NCBI GenBank assembly: GCA_018389105.1 | Contig: JACATO010000310.1 | Span: 1,324,501 to 1,388,500, forward strand | Reading direction: 5' to 3' | Source: Nautilus pompilius | Taxonomy: Eukaryota > Mollusca > Cephalopoda > Nautilida > Nautilidae | DNA: 64,000 nucleotides | Part shown: piece after piece, positions 57,786-64,000 of the stretch | Position numbering within the stretch: the first letter of the stretch is position 1 | Layout of the letters: every line of letters begins with the position of its first letter | Notes under the pieces: generated by a model | The model's input: the letters and a program-made list of their open reading frames with translations, nothing else | What the model was told of the DNA's origin: nothing | Databases searched by the model: none | Program-made: the position numbers and the translations under genes

Positions 57786-58150
57786 GGAAATATCCGGAAA
57801 GGGAAGATTTTGTTTCAAATCCTGGAAACACACCAACGAAGTAAGATAAACAACAGCTGTATAGGTTCTGACTGGCTGCCTCATCAAGGTGATCCCTATT
57901 CGAGAAGAAGAAGGATTTCATAAACCAGAGAGACAAGAATGTCTGCATGACGTCATCTCCAAACCACGTGGAAATATCCGGAAAACGAAGATTTTGTTTC
58001 AAATCCTGGAAACACACCAACGACGTAAGATTCGCAACAGCCGCATAGGTTCTGACTGGCTGCCTCATCAAGGTGATCCATATTCGAGAAGAAGAAGTAT
58101 TTGATAAACCAGCGAGACAAGAATGTCTGCATTGACGCCATCTCCCAACC
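57786..58150 (+). repeat. 184-bp tandem duplication
   Basis: Copy 1 is 57786-57969 and copy 2 57970-58150. Both begin GGAAATATCCGGAAA and share CTGACTGGCTGCCTCATCAA, with roughly ten or more differences. Copy 1 contains TGACGTCA, while in copy 2 the site reads TTGACGCCA. The minus strand is open across both copies (139 codons) because few stops occur in the unit. Confidence 0.95.
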
Positions 58151-60175
58151 ACAATCATAAGACGTTCCTACCTAGTAGTTCGGTATCCGTGGCAGTGGCT
58201 CAACTGGGCCGCATCCACGTCTCTCCCACAAAAAATTGCACTTAATGGAATTAAATTCGTTTCCTTATTTTGATATTAAATTGTTTTGCTTTTTCTCCCT
58301 AACCAACTATTAAGATTTTTTTTTTATATCTCGGTCCACCTGAGGTTTTGCATGAGAAGCAAAGCAACAAAAAAGAAATTTCGCGGACTATTTTAATCGG
58401 TTAATCCACTGTAAGCCGCTTTTTTAAGGATATAAATCATCGGAAATGTTCGGATGCGCTGCGATTTAACTCGCCCACCGGTTCTGCTCGTTTTCTCGAA
58501 TAACGTGAGCCGTATATTTTCAATCCTTTGAGCGATATCAAATCGCACCAAAGTAACGAATACATTCGTTTATTATTTGTTTCTGGGGGAGTACTTCCAC
58601 GGGTCCGGCAGAGCGAGATAATTCGCAAAACTCAACTAACAAGCGACGATCGCATTTCGACGTGTAAAATACGGTTGCTTTTCGCGAGGCTCTCGGGATG
58701 CATTAGAAGGCGATCACGCGCACCCTGACGTCACTGCAGGTGTCGCGTTACTGCTTACACTTGATCGAATACCTTGACGTCAGCTTCTCTTCGACGATAT
58801 CATAATAAAAAATAAAAAAAAAGTTGCTTCTTATACATTGTACGATTTGTCCGTTGTCTTACGCTAAGATAATGACAATGAGTCTGGATTCCAGCCTGAA
58901 GCAAACTGAATATGCTTAGCAATCGAGTACTAAAAAACAGCCCCCTTTAGCGAGCTGCCAACTGTCAGGTGACAATTATTTGGCCTTTATTCTTTCCTGT
59001 CCTAAACGAATGTCTGCCTGACACATAATCCTGGATTCGATATATCAGATGAACTAATCCGGGAAAACATTTTGTTCGACTGATGTAACGATCCTTGAAA
59101 AGCTGTTTTCTAAACAAAAAACAAAAAAACTGAGCAATCTATATTATTTTAGGTCGCGATTTTGACCAATAGCCTAATGATGTCGACCTCGGGTTTTCTT
59201 AAATTCGGAACAGAATAAAGTTACCGGAATGCCAAAGGCCTGCAAACGATTATATCACGAACCCCCCCCCCACACACACACACGCACCTTCTCGTGGACG
59301 GGCCTTCACGATTCTAGCTCGGAAAGGCTGTCGCCTCTTGTACGTTTGGAGCCTTGCACCACTGGCAGGTAAGACGAGCTGGCGGGGGGAAGAGTTAAAA
59401 GAAGGAAACGTAATTGGGGATTTCGTGATTACTACAGATTCTTCGCATTATCCGAAATCGCTGCAAGTCTAATTAACTTTCACTCAACCCGTTTAATATT
59501 ATTTAACTTCATGCAACTTCACGTTAATATTCTTGAGCCAATTTATTTGTCTTGCGTAGCAAAATTCTCTCTGGTAATAAGATTTCTGGTATTACACGGC
59601 TGACAGTCTCCATCTCTGGTAAGTCTAACGAGCTGCCTTTATATTTATTAAAACCTTGAAATTTGGCGTCTGAAGTAAATAAAATTGTCATAATTCACAT
59701 TTAAGTCAGCGCGAGGATATTTTGGCACTACTGGCGCTGACAAATGTCTCTATAATATAACACTTCAGCAGCCGAGTTAGGAGTACTTCGTATACTTTCA
59801 GAAACAACGACTTCCTTCTTATCTTTAGATTTTGAGCGATTAAAATTCTTTTTTGTATTTTTTGTTTTGTTTAAATTTAGAATTTGTCAGCTTTTATTAA
59901 GTAATTATATCCGCCAGCCATTCAGTAGGTTCCAAATAGTAACGTTTGTTATCATGCCATGGATAAAGTTTCCAATCTAAAAGAGTAATAGATGTACATA
60001 ATAATCTCCCTTTTCCTATGATTTAAAAATAGTAAAACCGACGCCATATATAAACAGGAAATCACATTCTAAATACGAAAGGTTTTATTTGTAATAATTT
60101 CGAAAAAACTGCGTGAACCAGAATATTCTATATTTTCCCATTATTTTCCGGACGATTTAGAACCTCTCTGTCGTG
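58151..60175. other. No supported gene
   Basis: AT-rich DNA, a short CA run at 59271-59283, and two close CRE octamers at 58726 and 58775. Open frames at 58437-58728 lie on both strands without motifs. Confidence 0.45.
58726..58782. promoter_or_regulatory. Pair of consensus CRE octamers 49 bp apart
   Basis: TGACGTCA occurs at 58726-58733 and 58775-58782 in non-repetitive DNA. Close pairs of CREs are typical of CREB/ATF-responsive promoters. No transcript start is identified nearby, so function is inferred from the motif only. Confidence 0.35.
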
Positions 60176-60475
60176 TTACAGAAACTGCCAAAACATTTCT
60201 TCCAATCTACGAAAATTCTCGAGATTTCTGAGAATTTCTCCATGACCCGTGTCCCACGCAGGTACCCGTCCACCCATCAGCATCTTCAGCAAATGTTGGA
60301 GTAACTTTTCGGCAATAAATATTAATCCTGAATTGTGGAAAACCGCGAGTGGAAGTTGTGCAGGTAGCTGTGATAGACGACAGATTGATCCAAGTATCGA
60401 GGCAGCGCCGAAACTTCGTGATCCAGCAGTAACTGTTAGCAGTACCATTGAATGGATACGAGGGAAACTGGACAT
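60176..60475 (-). CDS. Hypothetical 99-residue ORF, minus strand
   Basis: A true ATG (AAAAATGTCC), preceded by an acceptor-like poly(T)-AAAG, begins MSSFPRIHSMVLLTVTAGSR, then SFGAASILGSICRLSQLPAQ, LPLAVFHNSGLIFIAEKLLQ and a Leu/Arg-rich end (NLENFRRLEEMFWQFL). The opposite strand is open too (60249-60590) and could be the coding side, for example of an old transposon. No domain is recognised on either strand. Confidence 0.28.
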   Translation of the reverse strand: MSSFPRIHSMVLLTVTAGSRSFGAASILGSICRLSQLPAQLPLAVFHNSGLIFIAEKLLQHLLKMLMGGRVPAWDTGHGEILRNLENFRRLEEMFWQFL

Positions 60476-61389
60476 TTTTCTCTTTAAAAAAAAAAAAGGC
60501 GGATCAACAAAAATTCTGTTTTGGAAAAACTTCAGGCAAAAAAAAAAAAAAAGACTCAGGCGGTGCATTGTGGCAAAGGATGGAAATTAAGTATGGCAAA
60601 GAAGATATCAGATAAAAAAATTTGTCACCGGATAAGGTAAAAATCACAAATGCCAGTTGAACTATCAGAACCTTTTGCTGTGCAAAAACCAAGAGAGACT
60701 TCACTCTTGTAAGAAAATACCAAAATTGGCACGGAGAAAATTGGAGCAATGTGGTATTTGCTGTTAAAGGTCGCCTCGTTATTTTGGTAATCGTACTGCT
60801 CTGGAAGCCACGAGAAAATCATGTGAAAGATTTAAATCATACCAAAGCAGAAGCTTTCTGAAAGTGTCCACACGTGGGACTGTGGGAACGTTTCCTTGCT
60901 AATGTCAAAAACACTTTGGCAATCCTATTACTAACATAAACACCAATATACACAAATCAGTACTGGAATTTTCTGAAAACAAATTTCGTACAGTCTGTTA
61001 AGAAATTCCATCCTGATAATAGCCTTTTGAGACAAATCTTCTCTTGATTTAAAAACAGTAGAATTCATTCAGTCGACAAGGGGATTTTTTTTTTCTCGAT
61101 TTAAAGCCTTTTGAGAACATAATGGGCATCGATAGGTGCAACATATTGGAAAATATTATCCAAGTACTAAGGAAGAAATTGACAGGACTGGTCAAGAAAG
61201 TCTGAACAAATATCTCAACATAGAAGCCAGTTGGAACAACACCAGGCAGAATTAAAGAACTGTAGTTTTAACTCATTTTAAGTTAAAATCATGTTTGATG
61301 GCAAATACTCGTTAAAATAAAGGCCGTTTTTAATGGCCTCAAGCTTTCTGTTAAAAAAGAATTTTTAAAATTACTGAGTGGGGTTAATC
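60476..61389. other. No supported gene
   Basis: Two A-runs (60486-60497 and 60539-60552). AT-rich DNA. The base composition and broken frames suggest old repeat sequence, but no family is recognised. Confidence 0.4.
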
Positions 61390-61745
61390 GACTGGCCAAG
61401 TATATACATGTATGTTATATATAAGTAGTAGAAAAGGCATCTTTTAGAGACAACCCTTGGGCTATTTTGACTGAGGCATTCTGGTAGAATATTATCAACA
61501 AGCATTTCCGTTCAGAATGCCTGTCAACATGGTGGGCTATAGTCTGTAAATAGACTGATAAAGGTGTATCTACACCCACAATGATGCACCGAAACGTTAG
61601 TACTGACAGACTGAAGCAGAACCCGATACATGTAAGATGACACGAGGTGGATATCAGTAGTATTCCAGGTGCTGCCGAACAGCGGCGATCGGCCTTAAAA
61701 CAAAACCAAAAGAGCAAGAATCGAACCCTAAACCGTAAACCGTAT
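61390..61745 (+). repeat. Probable interspersed repeat (cephalopod-like)
   Basis: Contains ATGATGCACCGAAACGTTAG, TACTGACAGACTGAAGCAGA and GGCGATCGGCCTTAAAACAA. I recall near-identical strings repeated in cephalopod genomic and transcript sequences. The minus strand is open for 100 codons (for example FCFSLSVLTFRCIIVGVDTP). The family name and boundaries are unknown, and this rests on memory and not on a search. Confidence 0.4.
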
Positions 61746-62474
61746 CCGCGATCAAAACGTTCAGAAAGATATTTTAATGACCCTCTTCAGCCGCTCGTTC
61801 CTGCCACTCCGAACTTGCATTTACCCCTGCAGATGACATTCCGCCATGTTTGTTTGTTTAATGGGCGCCGCCGCTCGATTCTTCGACGTCTCTTCGACGG
61901 GATATTTTCTTCTTCGCTTGTTTTTCCTACCCCCCCCCCGCGCGCCCAAGTTGAGGAGGTTGGCACGTTGACAGGATTGACAATGGATATGTTTTCCATT
62001 GCGTCCCTCTCCACTCTCCTTTTAATTAATCACTTCGCTGTCACGTGCTGAATGCATCACGGTAAACCAACCCACAGCATCACCCGCCGGTCTAGCGAGA
62101 GCGGCGACCATGACGTCATCTCTAACGCGACAGTGGCTCGCCAACAGCTGACTTTAAAGCTGTAAAAGATACTTTAAAATATTGGGCGGCTTTAGCTTTG
62201 TCGAAATGTACTTTGTTCAGACGGGAAACCCGAGTATTGGACTGGAAGGTAAAGCGATGCTCCGAATCTCTGAGCGCCATTTATTAGAGCCGTGGTTTAG
62301 TCTCAGGTTCCCGCGGCAGTCTGATAAAAACCAAACGGCTAGGCACTGACTCTTGGGCGCTGAGACGTGTTGTCCCATCCAGCTGTGGAGAATTCGTTTT
62401 GTTATCTAGAGCGACAATAACATCGGGCGGCGGGATTTTTTGGTCAGACTCCGACTCGTCCACAGTTATTAAAG
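61746..62474. other. GC-rich patch, no clear gene
   Basis: CpG-rich stretch 61790-62120. On the minus strand, AAACATGGCGGAATGTCATC then TGCAGGGGTAAAT looks like a start codon followed by a donor after 23 bases. A CRE octamer is at 62111-62118. It may be a promoter region. Confidence 0.35.
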
Positions 62475-62630
62475 ATGAGCCACAGCCTCTTTTTCGGTGG
62501 GCAGCCGTGTCGGTTAACCTCCGACCCGACCGTCAGTTACGCTGTCGCACGCCATTCTCGACGACGGCAGCAGGTTCCCTCTCCACGACAAGAGGACCAA
62601 TCGAATGGCCCCCTAAAAGCGTACACTTGA
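62475..62630 (+). CDS. Small ORF, 51 residues, hypothetical
   Basis: A true ATG (AAGATGAGC) begins MSHSLFFGGQPCRLTSDPTV, then SYAVARHSRRRQQVPSPRQE, DQSNGPLKAYT and TGA. It is hydrophilic and protein-like, with a short RRRQQ basic patch, and no domain is recognised. The CRE octamer at 62111 and the CpG-rich DNA upstream suit a promoter, but transcription is unknown. Another plus frame (62399-62737) covers it. Confidence 0.27.
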   Translation: MSHSLFFGGQPCRLTSDPTVSYAVARHSRRRQQVPSPRQEDQSNGPLKAYT

Positions 62631-63565
62631 TTCCTTTCGATTTATTTTTTCTTGAGGTCATCCGAAGCGTATCGTCTACGAGCATCAATCGAGATCAATT
62701 ACAAAATGCCACCATAACAGAAATAACAAGTGCATAACAATAGACGGACGACGGTTTGGATAATTACAATCAAAATTGTGTTTCCGGACTTTTTGAAACA
62801 TCCTGTACATGATGATGGCAGCAGGATCCTCCATGATAGCATGGAATTAGTCAACCCACGACAAAAGGGCTTTACATGGGTTCTAACAACATTATGTATC
62901 TGGATATCTCGTTCCTACGTGTAAACTATAATCTACCGGCGGTCCGGTCCCGATACACAGTTTCCTTGACTGCTCCGATTATGGATTATTTCATTCATGG
63001 CGGTCGGTTTTCTAATCCAAAAAAAATAGAAAAGAAACTTACCCGACTTTCAGATCAACCGGATGTTGAAAACAGCACAACATAAAAGGTTCTAAGGTTA
63101 TAGCGAACGGATGCCATCCCTTTTCCGTCATCTCGAGAAATGATCCGACACTAAACGCCTACCTACCTTAGCCGACTGCCGTAGTCTGTCGCGTTCCCTT
63201 CGCTGGCGAAGTTGCTGAATTGAGTACCAAGTTTACGATAAGCGGAAAACCCGACCTTTAATCTGGTGAATGAAATTTTTAGTTAACATCGCCGTGGCGT
63301 TGTTAGCTGAAAAATTAAAACACTTTTCGTAAATTTTCAGATGTTCGCCAGGTATTGATGTTATTTCCAAGACAAACAATGCTCGTTTTGCGTTACCTCG
63401 TTTTTATAAACGAAAGAAAACACACAGGTAAGACGGAGAGGATAAGAGAAAAACAAAACAACAACAGAATTTCTTCAGAACGAATGGGAGGAAACAAAGA
63501 ACTTTGCATGAATAATACAGGAATTCTTACGCTTTTGATGAACTCTTTCTTCCTTTTTTCTTTAG
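62631..63565. other. No supported gene
   Basis: Mixed, AT-leaning DNA. Open frames at 62730-63085 lack motifs. Confidence 0.4.
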
Positions 63566-63657
63566 ATGTCAGTAAAGAGTACTTGTCTTTTGGCGTACGT
63601 AATCCAAACTTGGCAGAACCTGTTTTTAAAGCATTTAAATGTTATAGCTATGAATAA
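63566..63657 (+). CDS. Candidate terminal exon behind a strong acceptor
   Basis: A strong acceptor (CTCTTTCTTCCTTTTTTCTT then TAG) opens, in phase 1, (D)VSKEYLSFGVRNPNLAEPVF then KAFKCYSYE and TAA. A second register starts at ATG right after the acceptor and runs to 63661 (MSVKSTCLLAYVIQTWQNLF...). The first is more protein-like. The exon is short and the gene unknown. Confidence 0.3.
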
Positions 63658-64000
63658 GTAGCTGAGCCGTCAAGTTTCTCGCTATTTCTCTGTTGGAGAG
63701 GACCTACTGGACTTTGACTAGGGATATAATAACGAGATGTGCCTGTAGGGAGATTCAGAGGTTGGTGTCCACGCGCCATGACGCTTTCTTACGAACGCAC
63801 TCGAACTGAATTCTATTAACTTCAAGAGGTGGCGGAGAGAAAGTCTTCAGAACGTTGAGCGGCAGACTTCAAATGTGGGCTGCACTCGCGGGCCAGCCAC
63901 GTCGAAGAGGCAGAGTGATTCGCTTTATCGCCAACTTCCTCGATATAATGTCGGAAAAATCAAAGTGCCAATCACTGATCTCAGTCGGCCAGATCGGTCC
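63658..64000. other. No gene seen
   Basis: Mixed DNA to the window edge, no supported frame. Confidence 0.5.

Noticed and set aside
1-64000. Complete tRNA or rRNA genes, retroviral or LTR elements, prokaryotic operons
   Set aside because: I looked for T-loop and A/B-box pairs, conserved rRNA blocks, reverse-transcriptase or protease signatures and clustered ORFs. Apart from the SINE-like tRNA heads, I found none I could support by eye.

Overview
This window looks like animal nuclear DNA, most likely from a mollusc (a cephalopod is my leaning, with low confidence). There are no operons, bacterial ribosome-binding sites or long open genes. Open frames are short and often end at splice-like sites. 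Microsatellites (GA/TC, CA, ATT), minisatellites and decayed transposons are abundant. One fossil transposon carries a protein fragment of a family known to me from arthropods, cnidarians and molluscs. I recognise no complete named gene. All coding calls are candidate exons or small ORFs, chosen for codon-like composition, splice signals or a well-placed ATG, and none has been tested by homology search.

Layout. 1-5 kb: two large minisatellites (40/53-bp units, then 48-bp units) in otherwise plain DNA. 5-11.8 kb: mostly featureless, with one small ATG ORF and one minus-strand exon candidate. 11.8-12.9 kb: a TC-rich array built around TGACGTCA (the cAMP-response-element octamer). 13-18 kb: a chain of plus-strand exon candidates (15.29, 16.19, 16.83, 17.17 kb), the best place to look for a host gene. 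19.3-20.5 kb: a broken DNA-transposon-like element with inverted flanks. 21.3-25.2 kb: minus-strand exon candidates. 26-28.9 kb: a 32-bp perfect palindrome, a SINE-like copy, a second CRE array, a cysteine-rich exon candidate, and a GA tract grading into a GC/GA tract. 30-34 kb: small ORFs and a terminal exon candidate behind a strong acceptor. 35-38 kb: GA/TC tracts, a second GC/GA tract and a 220-bp ATT tract. 38.6-41.5 kb: an 82-bp tandem array, two more CRE arrays and a 105-residue ORF with a poly(A) signal. 42.4-43.1 kb: CA-rich satellite. 44-50 kb: a series of plus-strand exon candidates (45.2, 45.9, 47.6, 50.0 kb). 50.8-64 kb: scattered ORFs, DNA-transposon ends, SINE-like copies, a 184-bp tandem duplication and an interspersed repeat.

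The most distinctive signal is a dispersed simple-repeat family whose unit contains TGACGTCA. It forms four separate arrays plus two degenerate inverted copies. The same octamer also occurs about eight times outside the arrays, against roughly one expected by chance. The gene models cannot be tied into a pathway from sequence alone.
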